A stretch of 64,000 nucleotides of DNA. It comes from Ochotona curzoniae. Taxonomy: Eukaryota; Chordata; Mammalia; Lagomorpha; Ochotonidae. The stretch spans positions 10,864,001-10,928,000 of the forward strand of contig NW_024466218.1 in assembly GCF_017591425.1 (NCBI RefSeq), read 5' to 3'. Every line of letters starts with the position of its first letter. Positions within the stretch are counted from its first letter, which is position 1. This document shows positions 50,721 to 64,000 of this stretch, piece by piece. Below the pieces are notes generated by a model, which made no database searches, was not told where the DNA came from, and was given only the letters and a program-made list of their open reading frames with translations. The translations under genes were made by a program, and so were the position numbers.

Positions 50721-51689
50721 GTGAAACAGGGTAAGCAAGAAAAAGCTATTGGCTTGAGTAACTGGAAGGAAAACCCTCGCAGTTTCTAGGATGCTGAAAA
50801 TGAAGAACATGCTTAGATGGAAAATTAAATGTTTGCCTTAGGGTGTGTCAGGTTTCAGATGTCTAATTAGTTGTGCCAAACCTGGTTTCTAAGTCTTTTA
50901 CTTGTAAGTTCAAAATGTTCTAATACTAGTCTCCCTCTGACCATCTAACATTGCCTGGCAACTTCTGACCCTGTGCTTGCTGCCTCCCACCTGACTGCTG
51001 GCCTTAGATTGATTCTGTGCTGTTGCTGTGGTGATTGCTGCTAGAGCAGCTGAATGGTGCAATCTGGGGTATGGAGTTGATATTGTGTGGTGGAAGTTCT
51101 AACCAGAAAGTGAAAGGTCAATCTACAGAAAAATCTTTACTCTCTTCCACAACCATGGAAGCATAACACGCAGTGGCTAATACCCTTTATGTTCAAGAGA
51201 TGTGCTGTGAGAACAAGCAAACACCCAGACATCCTTTGGGGACCCAAAGAGCTCAGTTAAACCTATGCACATTTTCTCTTTCAATGCTTCACCTCCCACT
51301 TATTCTTAGTAATCGTTTAGAGATGCATCTCTTTTGTAATTTGTTAGCAATAATATTTTGTCCTAGGTTCTGTTCTCTCAAAAATTCAGAATGTAGACAT
51401 CTAAACAACACCTAGCAGACAAAGCAATAGGAGTCTGAAGTTCAGAGATCTGTTAGGAAATCTTTGGGGATATATAATCTTTAGGGATTATATATCTAAG
51501 GACATACAATTAGATGAGATGAACAGTGAATATAGATAGAAAAAAGAAACATTAAACAAGTTGCTCAATCAGATTGTATTAATTTTAAGAAAAATACTAA
51601 ATTATTTTCCATACCAGGTCATTTTGCATTTCCTCCAGGAACTGTTGTTTCACATGCTTCCAGGATTATGATGTCAAGGGTATTAAACT
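50721..51689. other. No recognised gene
   Basis: AT-rich sequence between two L1 fragments; I do not recognise L1 ORF2 here. Confidence 0.4.
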
Positions 51690-53950
51690 GAGAATAGTCA
51701 AGGCAGGTCTAGGCAGCAGCACCAGCATGTGCATCCTAAAACTGGGTGTGGGGCAGGCTGGACCACAACATTCACCAGCTCATATAAGGCCAAGATGGAG
51801 GGGTAGGCTATGCTGGGCAAAGGCCTAGCACTTGCTGACATGTGTGAAATCTGGGTCTGGGAGTGGGCCAAATGAGAGTATGTGGGCAACTCTAATAGTG
51901 GGTCATAGCTCCTGCTGGTGATCACGTGGCCTATACCCCTATACCTGGAGGTTGGGCAAACTGGGCAAGGTAGTTCCAACCACTGGCAAATGTGTGGGTT
52001 GGTTTTAGAAGGGTGTGGACTAGACAGGGCCAAGCAAACCTAAGCTCACCAGCAAGTGCAGAAATGAGGCAGGAGTGTAGGTTATGCCAGGCTAGGTTAT
52101 CATGCCTACCGGTTTGCATGAGCCAGGGATGGGAGCACACTGAGCAGGGCCAGGTTACAGCCCCCACCAGTGAGTTGGGACTGGGGGCAGGCTGGGTCAA
52201 GCCAGGCTACAGTGTTAAAAGCAAAAGCCAAGACAGGTAAGGGACTATGCCAAGCTGGGCCAGCGCAGCCACTGCCACTTGCAAGATCTGTCTCTGGGAA
52301 CAGGCCTGTTTGGGGAGCTAAGGAGATGCCCTGACTGGGTTGTGGTTCCCACTGGTGAGTGCGGGGGCTGGAGTGGGAGGCTGTGGTCTGGTCTGGACAT
52401 GGCTGCAGTGTCCCGCAGCATGGTGTGGACTGGGCCTCGGATGTATCAGCCTGGGCTAGACTCCCACACCCACTGGTGCTCGCAAGAACCAGGGTAGGTG
52501 TTGAGATGCTAGGCTACACTTCTGCCCCTGCTTAGCCATGTGTGAGCTATGCCTGGGTGTGGACCAGGTTTGGCTGAACTGTAACACCCAAGAGTAAAAA
52601 CCAGAATGGGTAAAGGCCAGGCAGGAAAGGCCACTGTTCCTGCTAGAACAGGAGGTGTACTGAGTAGGACTGGCTCATGGAGCCATCAGTGTGTGTGAGA
52701 TCTGTCAATAGGAGAGGTTCTGATGAGGAACTCGGCAACTCTTCTGTCAGGACACATCCCCTACATGTGATCGCAAGAACCATGATAAGGAGCAACCTGG
52801 CCCAGGCCAGGGAATGGTACCCAGCAGCATACATTTGACACAGGTCAGGAGCAAGACAGGCTGGGCCAGTTCATATCACCTGCTGGCAATTCTGAGCACC
52901 AGAATGGAGTATGGGTTGGGCCAGGTTGGGTCACAACACAAGCCAGTTCACATTAGGGTCAGCTGGGCTGGGCAAGGCTGTAGCCCCCACCAGTGTGAGC
53001 TGGAATTAGGGTGGGCTGGACTCAGCCAGGCTACAGCACCCACGGGCATGGTGAAGCAGGCCATGCCAGACTGGGCTGCAAGCATCTAACCAGCACATGA
53101 GGCCTAAGAGTGAAGGGGGAAAAGCCAGTAGAGGGGCATGGGGCTCCCCTGCTGGACCACTACTCCCACTGGAGAGCCTGAGAGCTGAGATGGGGACAAA
53201 CCAGGCCGGGCAAGGCTGAAATACCTGTTGGCCTCATGTGAGCAGGATCAGAGGAAAGTCAGGCTGGGTTGACTGTACCTACTGGTGCATGCAAACATCA
53301 GAGCGTGGGTTGGTTGGGCTTTGCCACAGCACCAGCTGGCAGATGCTGGCACAGGGCACACATTTTCTCAAGTTAAACTGCAGAAGCACCTGGAGAGTGC
53401 AAGATCAAGGAGTGGGAGTAGGCCCAGGAGGGAAACATTGCACACTTCTCTCTTGGGTTGCCACTCCAACTGGTGAGCATGAGAACCACAACTGGGGCAA
53501 GCATGGTTAGACAGAGAATGGCACCTGCCAGCAGGTATGTGGGCTGGATAGTAGGGCTGATATGGTTAAACTAAGCTTCAATGCCCATTGACATGTAAGA
53601 GAGCTGAATAGGATGTGGATCAGACTGGACCAGCCTGCTGTACATACTGACAAGTACTGGAACCCGGACAGAGGGTGGGCATGGTGGGGGTTATTGTAGG
53701 TCACTCCAACTAGGCTGCAGCTCCCACTGGTGTACACAAAGGCCAAGCATGTGGTGGGCAGGATCAGGCTGGGCTGCAACACCTATTAGTTTGTGTAGAA
53801 GACAGGGCTGGAAACAACTGACCCAGCAACTGCAACCACCAAAATGTGCATTAGCTGTTGAGGTGACAAACTATGCCAGACCCTGTATTGGCAAGCACAC
53901 AAAAAATCAAGTCTGGGATCACCTCATATGAAGTTTCTCTAGGGATCCCC
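51690..53950 (+). repeat. Degenerate GC-rich tandem array, units about 50-75 bp
   Basis: Units read roughly CACCCACCAGTG, TGTGAGAGCTGGG, then GGGTGGGCTGGGCCAGGCTACAG. There are perhaps 35-40 copies of unequal length. CpG is scarce and TpG/CpA abundant, as expected after methylation decay. Several open frames of 80-110 aa arise from the repeat composition. Confidence 0.75.
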
Positions 53951-54530
53951 CAACAGAATTGCTGGACTCAGAACCCCAACCATGGAGAGAATTGCAGGTT
54001 CCACGGTTTGTGGAGTGCATGTGTCAGAGCTGGGCCTTCTTAGTGACTTGGAGCAGTGGACAGCATATCCAGGTACAGCTGGAGAATATGGCAGTACACT
54101 GGACCCTGCATAGGATACCTGGTACCACAACAGAGGACAGAACAAATTGATCAACTACCTCAGCCAAGTGTTGGCAGTGAATATCTGGACAAAGACTCTT
54201 AACATGGACTATGTAAACCAGTGGATTATGGAGAGATTTCATTGTACTGGAGTGGTGAGGTCAGCAGTAATTCTGACTTCTTGAATTATCAAAACCTCAT
54301 GAGCAGGACCCTCAGAGCACATCCCACATCGGGGACCCCGGGGTGGTGTTGGGTGGCTGCCCTCCATCCCAGGGTTCAGAGGTGTCTGGGAGGCTGGATA
54401 TGGCCTCTCTGCTTGCTTTCCCCCTTCCCTCAGATATTTGAAGGGGGAAAAAATGTGGAAATGATGATCTCATTCTATCACTCTGCAAAAATCATTACAA
54501 ATAATTCAAAAATTAGTTTTAGAATTTGGA
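51690..54530 (+). mobile_element. L1 3' region carrying a long internal tandem-repeat array
   Basis: The right part (54300-54530) is the L1 3' end seen elsewhere (GGGTGGTGTTGGGTGGCTGC, then an A-rich tail). About 350 bp of unique L1-like sequence precedes it. Before that, 51.69-53.95 kb is a degenerate array of GC-rich units. The text is continuous, so I read the whole as one 5'-truncated L1. No target-site duplication was identified. Confidence 0.55.
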
Positions 54531-54595
54531 CATTTTAGTAGGTTTGTACTGTAATCTCATCCTTGTTTGAATTTCCTTAACATATTATGTGGACC

Positions 54596-54935
54596 TGGGC
54601 CCAGCGTGGTGGCGCAAGTGGTTAAAGGTCCTCGCCTTGCACGCCTGGGATCCCATATGGGCGCCGGTTCTAGTCCCGGCAGCCCCGCTTCCCTTCCAGC
54701 TCCCTGCCTGTGGCCTGGGAAAGCAGTCGAGGACAGCCCAAAGCTTTGGGAACCTGCACCCGCGTGGGAGACCCAGAGGAGGCTCCTGGCTTCGGATCGG
54801 CATAGTATCGGCCCGTTGTGCTCACTTGGGGAGTGAATCATCGGATGGAAGATCTTCCTCTCTGTCTCTCCTCTCTGTATATCCGCCTTTCCAATTAAAA
54901 ATAATAATAATAAAAATAAATCTTTAAAAAAAAAA
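54596..54935 (+). repeat. CSINE, young copy with perfect target-site duplication
   Basis: Flanked by ACATATTATGTGGACC ending at 54595 and again at 54936-54951. Confidence 0.95.
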
Positions 54936-55059
54936 ACATATTATGTGGACCATCTTTTCAAATGCTTGTCATCTGTGTAACAGATTTTCTTTATTGAGGT
55001 ATCTAACAAGGTCCTTGACATATTTTAAACATCAGGTTGCTGCTAATTGTCTTAAGAGT

Positions 55060-55143
55060 TTTTTTGTGTATTTCTTTGTGCAGGGGACATGCTAATCTCT
55101 GTATCGTTCCAATTTTAGTATATGTTGCTGCCAAAGCGAGCAC
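55060..55143 (-). pseudogene. RNU6-ps: U6 snRNA retropseudogene, 3'-truncated
   Basis: The minus strand starts GTGCTCGCTTTGGCAGCA (55143 downward), then carries TATACTAAAATTGGAACG, GATACAGAGATTAGCATG and TCCCCTGCAC. This is the U6 snRNA sequence with substitutions, a one-base insertion and a two-base loss in AGAGAAGATT. The last third (ACGCAAATTCGTGAAGCG region) is replaced by an A-rich run. No proximal sequence element or TATA box is evident upstream, so it is a dead retrocopy of the spliceosomal RNA. Confidence 0.85.
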
Positions 55144-55387
55144 TCTTTTTGTATTTCTAATGAGTCCTTTACCAGTTCTCTTTTCCTATTTATGCCTTTT
55201 TATTCTCTTGAAAACCATCTTTGTTCAGTTTTGGTTTTAACAAATTCCAGTATAATTCTTTTATGAATCTTGCCTTCACAGTGTTATACCTAAGTCATTT
55301 TCAAACTTTTAAGTCATCTCAATTTTTTTTTTTTGGTTGTATTCTCAGAGCTTCATAGTTTTGTCTCATTTTTAGGTGTTTGTTTTT

Positions 55388-55705
55388 TTTAAGACTTATT
55401 TTTTAGTGGAAAGTCAGATATACAGAAAGGAAGAGAGACAGGGAGGAAAATCTTCCATCCCTCCAATGATTCACTCCCCAAGTGGCCACAACAGCCAGTG
55501 CTGTGCCAATATAAAGCAAGGAGCCAGGAACCTCCACCAGGTCTCCTAATGGGTGCAGGGTCCCAAGGCTTTGAGCCATGCTCAACTGCCTTCCCAGGCC
55601 ACAAGAAAGGAACTGGAGCTGCCGGGATTAGAACTGGCGCTGATATGGGATCCCGGTGTGTTCACGGCAAGGACTTTAGCAGCTAGGCCACCACACTGTG
55701 CCCCA
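55388..55705 (-). repeat. CSINE
   Basis: TTAAGACTTATTTTTTAGTG to CCACCACACTGTGCCCC. Confidence 0.9.
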
Positions 55706-56429
55706 TCTGATTCATTTTTAATATTACTGTGAAAGTTAAGACTGTCTAGATTCTTTTTCCTGTAGATGTCCAGCTGTACAAACACAATTTCTTGAAAACA
55801 TCTTTTTTTCCATCACATTCATTCCTTTTACCAAAACTCAGTTGACTGTGTTATGTCTGTTTTTCAACTAGTTTGGTCACTGATATGTTCTTGAAGTTCA
55901 ACAATTCCAATTCTCCAGCTTGTTCTTTATGTTAGCTATTCTGAGACATCTGCTTTTACATTATAAATTTTACAATCACTTTATCAATATTCATAGAAGC
56001 ATCTGTTGCAATTTTTACTAGAACTGCTATGATTGAATAGATAAAAAATGTTAGGAATGGAGGGCAGGTCTCACCAGTTTAAAAGCCAATTCTGAGTCTG
56101 AGTCTAATCAGTCTAGAGGAAGGATGGAAATAAAACTACCTAAGAATTAACTGTGAAAGTACTGTAGCTACTTTAATATCAATGCTGAGTCACTGCTGGA
56201 AGGTGAAGTATGTGTGTGGCACAGGGAGACTGAAGTAACAAATGCCAGAGGTTGACAAGGCAATTCTAGAAGGCCATGCTAATTTTATTAATGTATATAG
56301 TGCATTTAGTGTTTAAGTCTAGAATTTAAAATTACAAAGGTTTTCTACAAATCAATAAGAAAATACAAATAACCTATGTTAACCAGGACAGAAACCCAAT
56401 TCAATTATTTTAAACAAGAAAGGGACTTT
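55706..56429. other. No recognised feature
   Basis: Intergenic sequence between ZNF271 and ZNF24; nothing supported. Confidence 0.45.
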
Positions 56430-56620
56430 ATTGGCTCACAAAACTTTAAAGTCCGGAGGTAGGGCAGGCTTTAGGCACAGCTGGATTGAGGGCCTCCAGG
56501 AAAAAAATAAATCAGAACTTAGATCTTTTTCCACTTGTGCTAGCCTCTTTAAATTTCTCCTCAATTCTGGGTTACATGGTTCTTGGTTCCTGGGATCTCC
56601 ATAAAGCAGCTTCTTTCAAG
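56430..56620. repeat. Possible ancient interspersed repeat
   Basis: GGGACTTTATTGGCTCACAA followed by AAGTCCGGAGGTAGGGC resembles an old mammalian repeat whose family I cannot name safely. Confidence 0.35.
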
Positions 56621-56839
56621 TAGTTCCACAAGTTCTGTTGAGGACGCTCCTTAGCCTGGCTAAAGTCACATGCCCATTCTTCACCTGCTGTGGCTTGAAA
56701 GCTGTACAACTCAGGAGACTATACCTGGTCGTGTGCTCACCTAAGCCACAAGGAATGGGTTCCCAACAATAAGTAAAGGTTGTTTTCACACAATGGGGGA
56801 AAAACATATTGGACAAAAGGAACAATAGATATCTGTATA

Positions 56840-57960
56840 TAACCTAACAGAAAAGCTGGCAAAGATACAGTCAACCCATGGTAAAACTATTAATGGCCAT
56901 ACACACGAAAACCCCAACCTCACCATTAGTCAAGGGAATGTAAAATAAGGAAGGATTCTTCCTTCTTTTATACCCAACAGATGAAAAAGTATAAGTAAAG
57001 CTATAAGGGGGAACGAGCACTTTGTGAACAGTAAGTGAAAATAAAAGTTAAAGGGAGTGAACCCTAGCCTTCAACATACACATTAGCAAATGAACACACA
57101 CACCTGGTCAAGGAATTTATGTTGTCAGTGTAACAGGACAAAGGGAGTGGGGCATACTTAAGTTAAAACAATGGAATTTTCTACCCTACTCAGCCATCAA
57201 GATAAACATTTTTAATGATCTCAGAATCTGTTTGCATCCTTCCTCCCAAAAAATAAGCTACAGGACCATTCGCATGTAAGGTCTTACTTATGTAGAATCA
57301 CTTGTAATTATATGCTGCAAATACATGGGAAAGGAACCAGACAGGCACATACTAAACTGTGGCAAGTGGAACACAACTGGAAGCATGGAGAAATCTGCTT
57401 TTATACCTGTGCATCAAATAATCTGTTTCATGTAATGAAAACGTAGTCATCATTTCATAATTTAAATATAGAAAATGGCAAAAGCCCACTCACAACACAA
57501 AATGCAAATTAGAAGAGGTAGGAAAATGTTCCTCCTAATAACCAATGAGAATGAAGCATTCTCCCTTCCAGACAGGCAGAAACGTCTTACGGATTCAGCC
57601 GTGGTGGCGAGCGTGGGAAAGCAGGCACTATCTGTGGAGTTGTAAATCGGTACAGTCGTTTTGGCGGCATTTTTCAAATCTCAAATGTACATTCTCTGTG
57701 ACCTAGTTAATCCTTTTCCAGCTATGTATCCTACACAGATACCCGCAGAGCAAAATATGTGTATGTTAACCATGTTTTTATTCATAAAAAACTAATTATC
57801 CATCAATATGGTTTGCTTAAATAGTCATGCAATGGAATAGTACACAGCTGGCGAAAACACCCACTGTGTGGGAGGCAAACTTCAACGCAGCACTTGTAAA
57901 ATGGATATACATACCTATCATAACTGAGGATTAAAAATGAATCCATGGTAAAAACACTTC
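56840..57960 (+). mobile_element. Ancient L1 (L1M-like) 3' fragments
   Basis: Phrases in L1 order include CAACCTCACCATTAGTCAAG, ACTCAGCCATCAAGATAAAC, CTATGTATCCTACACAGATA, ATCCATCAATATGG and CAATGGAATAGTACACAGC. Two partly overlapping copies are likely, because the last motif class occurs twice. No coding capacity remains. Confidence 0.6.
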
Positions 57961-58017
57961 AAACAGTGCCTGTGCAACAGTCAGTAACATATTTTTGCTT
58001 ATAATATGTGCACATTT

Positions 58018-58325
58018 AGGGTCTGGTAAGGTAGCCTAGCAGATAAAGTCCTTGCCTTGCATGCGCCGGGATCCCATATGGGCACAGATTTTGGTCCCAG
58101 TGCCCATGCAGCTTCCCATCCAGCTCCCTGCTGTGGTCTGGGAAAGCAGTGGAGGACGGCCTAAAGCCTTGGGAGCCTGCACCCATGTGGGAGACCAGAA
58201 AGAGGCTCCTGGCTTGAGATCGGCGCAGATCCAGCTGTTGCGGCCACTTGCGGAGTGAATCCATGGATGGAAAAATCTTCCTGTCTCTCCTATCTATCTA
58301 TCTTTCTAATAAAAAATAAAATAAA
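58018..58325 (+). repeat. CSINE
   Basis: GGGTCTGGTAAGGTAGCCTA to TCTAATAAAAAATAAAATAA; the next copy starts in its tail. Confidence 0.9.
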
Positions 58326-58327
58326 TC

Positions 58328-58655
58328 CTGGGCACAGTACAATAGCATAGCAGCTAAAGTCCTTGCCTTGAACATGCCAGGATCTCATATGAGTGCCAGT
58401 TCTTATTCCGGCGGCCCTGCTTCCCATCCAGCTCCCTGCTTGTGGCCTGGGAAAGCAGTGGAGGACGGCTCAAAGCCTTGGGACCCTGCACCCACATGGG
58501 AGACCCGGAAGAAGCTCCTGGCTCCTGGCTTCAGATTGGCTCAGCTCCAGCCTTTGTGGCGGCTTGGGGAGTGAATCATTGGAGGGAAGATCCTCCTGTC
58601 TCTCTTCCTCCCTGTGTATGACTGTCCAATAATAATTAATCTTCAAAAAAATTTT
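58328..58655 (+). repeat. CSINE, head-to-tail with previous copy
   Basis: TGGGCACAGTACAATAGCAT to CCAATAATAATTAATC; probably inserted into the A-rich tail of the copy at 58018. Confidence 0.9.
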
Positions 58656-58665
58656 TAAATCTTTA

Positions 58666-58666
58666 A

Positions 58667-58697
<31 letters not shown>

Positions 58698-58698
58698 T
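58666..58698. repeat. (TA)n(CA)n microsatellite
   Basis: About 12 AT units followed by CACACACA, extending the SINE tail. Confidence 0.85.
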
Positions 58699-58699
58699 A

Positions 58700-61348
58700 C
58701 TTGTAATCCTTGAATCCTGACTTGAGCCTACAAGGGTACAATTATTTAAAAATATACATATATGTGCATATCTAGATCTGGAAGAACAAACCAAATTATC
58801 ATTTTCTGGTAAGACTGTTTCATAACCTACACAGCATTACACAAGTGCTCATCTGCTGGCCACAGAAGGGTGGTGGTTATACCATGGCATGGAAACTCCC
58901 CACTACCAATTCATGAAAGGCTGGAACTCCCCAAAACTATGGATTATCTGAAGGGGTACAAATAAATGTCTGGGAATCAGATCACTAAGCAATTATTTTT
59001 TCAATTTTTACAGTAGACTTAAACCTAACAGATGATCAGTAAACGCCCCATCACTTCCTTTGCCTGTGTTCCACCATCCAGTTTTCAAGAGGTGGGGGTT
59101 CTAGTCCCTTTCCTCACAGTCTTGCCTAAGCCGAAGAATTCTTTCTGAACAATGCACACCTATCAGCACTGGAAAGACAAAAAAGGAGAGAGACTTGCCA
59201 ACTTTCATATTTTTTCTATGTTCTCACATTACCAAATACCTTTGGCATTTATGACAATTTAATAACATGGATGTTTTGTTATGTAAAGATAGATCTTACG
59301 TAGCATGAAATCCCACCCAGAGGGTGCTCCTTTCTTACCCACTTGGATATAAAAATTCTGTCATCCCAGGAGTCTTCCAAATATGCCACCTTAAAACCTA
59401 CTTGGAAAGAAGTCAGTCATACATAAATAATCAACCCAAGATCATTTTACCTTACGCAGAGGAGTTTATAGCTTTATTGGACACTGACTTGTTTTCTCTC
59501 AGCCACAAGAGGAAAAGACCCAAACAAAAAGTCCCTACATTTCTTGTATAACTTAAAATACATATCATTACTACATATTTATACTTCAATATATCTTAAT
59601 CTATAAAGCACATTTCTTATAATTATCAGAAAATCTATAAACAAGCTCCCTTCTGCCTCACATCTCCACCACTGGCCTTGCAGTTATTACTATGCTTTAT
59701 TTAATAGGCTCATGCATCTCCCACCTTCCATTTTTCAATTTGATCCAAGTACCAGATATAACCAATATCTCTGGAACTACGTAGTATTTGTATTCACATG
59801 GCTCATTTCCCACACATGGCCCATTGTATATATATAGATATGTAAAAACCTTTTCTCATACTCTATATTTTACCTTCCAGAGTTTTCCACTAAACAGTAG
59901 AACCACAGTACTTGGGATTACCAGCAAAGAGGTAAATAATCCTACTACTACAAATTACTTCAGTACATTTTTTAAAAAAATGTGTTAAGATTGAAAAGTT
60001 TAAAAAACTGTTCGATCAATTCTGGCAGTTAATAAACTAGTTGTTAATAGTCTAGCTTATTTCTTATATGGAACAGTCCATTTAACTTAACATGTAGGTA
60101 CAACCTCAATGCTACTTGAGTTTGATTAGTTGTCTTAAAATTTACAAACCTCCAAACTACTGAAAGAGAACTATCTTGGCCTCACCTCTGAAAAAGTGTG
60201 GGAGAGTTGGCGGTGAGCTCTGTAAGTGGCGCCCATCCCACCTCAATGCAACCTACTGGTGCGAGAACTTTAGCTCTGGAAATCTCAGAAGAGACTTTCC
60301 CCAGTTCAGACAGGGAGAAGAGGCTACTCATGCCCTACAACTTTGCACCAAACACTGTTATATGGAAGAAACACCTACCTAAGTAGGATACAGTAACTTA
60401 GCACAGTGCCTTTAATCTAGTGTGCAATGCTTCCGTACCAAAGAAATAACAGTAAACCTGATTATTTGTTGCCCACCTGTCAATGAATTTTATGCTTAAC
60501 AAAGAAGGAAAAATAGCCCAGACTGTTACTTTTATATTTGCCCTTTACACTATATTCGTTACAAATTCTTTACAAGTGTTACACTTCTATCTTTCTAATT
60601 TTACAATTGTTTAGACTACCCTTTAGTAATACCTAGAGAAATATTTATCTTCATTAATTGGATGCCTCCAAATTACAAATGAAGAGAGTTTTCCTACAGG
60701 TGAATGACTACATTTAGATAAAAACCGATCAAAGTATTTGCAGTATCTTCCCCAATCTAGATGTCCCAAACACTTTTTGATGTTTTATCAACACCATTTC
60801 TTACCTGAGATCTTAAGGCTCATTTTTTTTTTGAAGTTTTTAGTCATCTTTTATCTTCTATTTTCTTAAATGCATAAATTATGTAAAAAGGAACAGGGTC
60901 AATTCTTAAAAGACAGTTTAAAAAGTAAGTTTCAGATGGATTTCAGATTTTTTAGTTCTTCTATGCTGCTTGCTTATCAATGTAGAAGGGAATGTATCCT
61001 TACAAAAAACATTTCAACAATCAACACAACCTACTGTCTAAAAAAGAAAACTTTGAAGAAAGGGACAAAGCATCAGGCAGTTCATTATCTGCAAAAGAGA
61101 ACATAAACATCATGTGGAAAATTTAGTTATTAACACCTGAATTAGATTGAATTTCAGTTTCTAGGTAAGTATGACACCACTTCATTAAGATAAAATAGTA
61201 ATGGTGAGTAAAGATTTTTAACATTTCCAAGCAGATTTTCTGACAGTCAATAAGGAAAAAAACTAATAAGTAATATTTCACGTTTTAAATTTTTGTCTTC
61301 ATTTCTGAAGAAAAAGACCTGAGTGCTGATTTTTATTTTTTTAATTTC
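58700..61348 (-). other. ZNF24: ZNF24 3' flank / probable long 3' UTR
   Basis: This is 2.6 kb of AT-rich sequence without recognised SINE or LINE copies, unusual in this SINE-dense window and consistent with a conserved 3' UTR. Minus-strand AATAAA candidates (TTTATT on plus) occur at about 61331, 59696 and 59474. I cannot choose between them. Short ORFs here have no visible domain. Confidence 0.4.
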
Positions 61349-63226
<1,878 letters not shown>

Positions 63227-63236
63227 AAATGAAAGA

Positions 63237-63571
63237 CTGGGTCCAGCGGCATGACCTAGCGGCTAAAGTCCTCGCCTTGAACACACCGGGATCCCAAATG
63301 GGCGCCGGTTCTAATCCCGGCAGCTCCACTTCCCATCCAGCTTCCTGCTTGTGGCCTGCGAAAGCAGCAGAGGACAGCCCAAAGCCTCGGGACCCTGCAC
63401 CCGCGTGGGAGACCTGGAAAAAGTTCCCGGCTCCTGGCTCCGGATTGGCACAGCACTGGCCGTTGTGGTCACTTGGGGAGTGAATAACTGGATGGACGAT
63501 CTTCCTCTCTGCCTGTCCTCCTTTCATATCTGTCTTTCCGATAAAAATAAATTAATCTTAAAAAGAAAAAA
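63237..63571 (+). repeat. CSINE with target-site duplication
   Basis: Flanked by AAATGAAAGA at 63227-63236 and 63572-63581; lies in a ZNF24 intron, opposite in orientation to the gene. Confidence 0.95.
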
Positions 63572-63581
63572 AAATGAAAGA

Positions 63582-63925
63582 TACTGTAGTAGTAATATAG
63601 TGGAACTTGGTGAGAGGGTAAGGGACATCCCAGGGCCTAGGGAACTGTATCATAAAATGATAGTAATAATAATAAAAAGTAGTAAAATAAAAAAAAAATT
63701 GTCTATATATATATGACATTCACTTATTCTGTAATTTTGAATGAGGAAGACTGGAAACTTTTTACATATAGAAATATTCATTTTCTTGTAAGTTTGCAGT
63801 AATGCTTGGTACGCAGAAAAATGATGGAAAAAGGCAATAAAGTTCTGCTTGTTTCAGTTTGTTGTTCTTACATTAAAACAAAACAACCCTCCCACCCCCC
63901 GAAAAAAATAAAAGAAGTGAAAAAG
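63582..63925. other. No recognised feature
   Basis: AT-rich intronic sequence with short AT runs. Confidence 0.45.
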
Positions 63926-64000
63926 GGGCCAGCGTGATGGCACAATACGAATGCTCCACCTCCAGCACCGGCACTTTTATATGAGCACTGGTAAAGTCCC
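63926..64000 (+). repeat. CSINE, cut by window end
   Basis: GGGGCCAGCGTGATGGCACA head; the copy runs off the window. Confidence 0.7.

Noticed and set aside
52814..53089. ORFs in the 51.7-54.0 kb repeat array as a repetitive protein
   Set aside because: Frames change from unit to unit and units differ in length, so no continuous repeat protein is encoded.

Overview
This is mammalian nuclear DNA, almost certainly from a lagomorph and, by inference, probably a pika (Ochotona) rather than rabbit. The main evidence is more than 40 copies on both strands of a roughly 330-bp tRNA-derived SINE of the lagomorph CSINE (C-repeat) family, ending in AATAAAAATAAATCTT-like tails. Several L1 3' ends of lagomorph type are also present.

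The four genes are SCAN/C2H2 zinc-finger transcription-factor genes. Their order and orientation match the human 18q12 cluster as I remember it: ZNF397 (+), ZSCAN30 (-), ZNF271 (+; I believe mouse Zfp35 is the orthologue), ZNF24 (-). Layout: 1-15.4 kb has no recognisable gene and is dense in SINE/LINE copies, with nested insertions at 1.7-2.6 and 8.1-8.9 kb. ZNF397 has a CpG-rich promoter at 15.5-15.8 kb and coding exons at 16966-17379, 17584-17725 and 19849-20900 (535 aa, SCAN plus 9 fingers). ZSCAN30 reads leftwards from a CpG-rich promoter near 36.3 kb, with coding exons at 30846-30439, 30225-30105 and 28570-27678 (473 aa, SCAN plus 7 fingers). It converges on ZNF397, with candidate poly(A) signals near 25.1 (+) and 25.6 kb (-). 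ZNF271 starts at a CpG-rich region near 40 kb. Its finger exon at 47460-48799 encodes 14 intact fingers and then stops, and decayed finger remnants follow to about 49.35 kb. Only the last exon of ZNF24 (61887-61349, 4 fingers) lies in the window; its SCAN exons must lie to the right.

All four finger exons are entered through the same phase-1 split Asp codon (G|AT), as expected for genes born by local duplication. The products should be nuclear DNA-binding proteins, and the SCAN-bearing ones can homo- or heterodimerise. The most notable sequence observation is a 206-bp segment, identical base for base, shared by the SCAN exons of ZNF397 and ZSCAN30 in opposite orientation 13 kb apart. This suggests recent gene conversion. 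Other points of note are the loss of the C-terminal fingers of ZNF271, a 2.3-kb array of degenerate 50-75-bp repeats inside an L1 3' region at 51.7-54.0 kb, an LTR-like insert with a 23-C run inside a CSINE at 29.3-29.6 kb, and a U6 snRNA retropseudogene at 55.1 kb. I found no prokaryote-style system, CRISPR array or new gene family. Comparisons with human proteins are from memory, not from a search.
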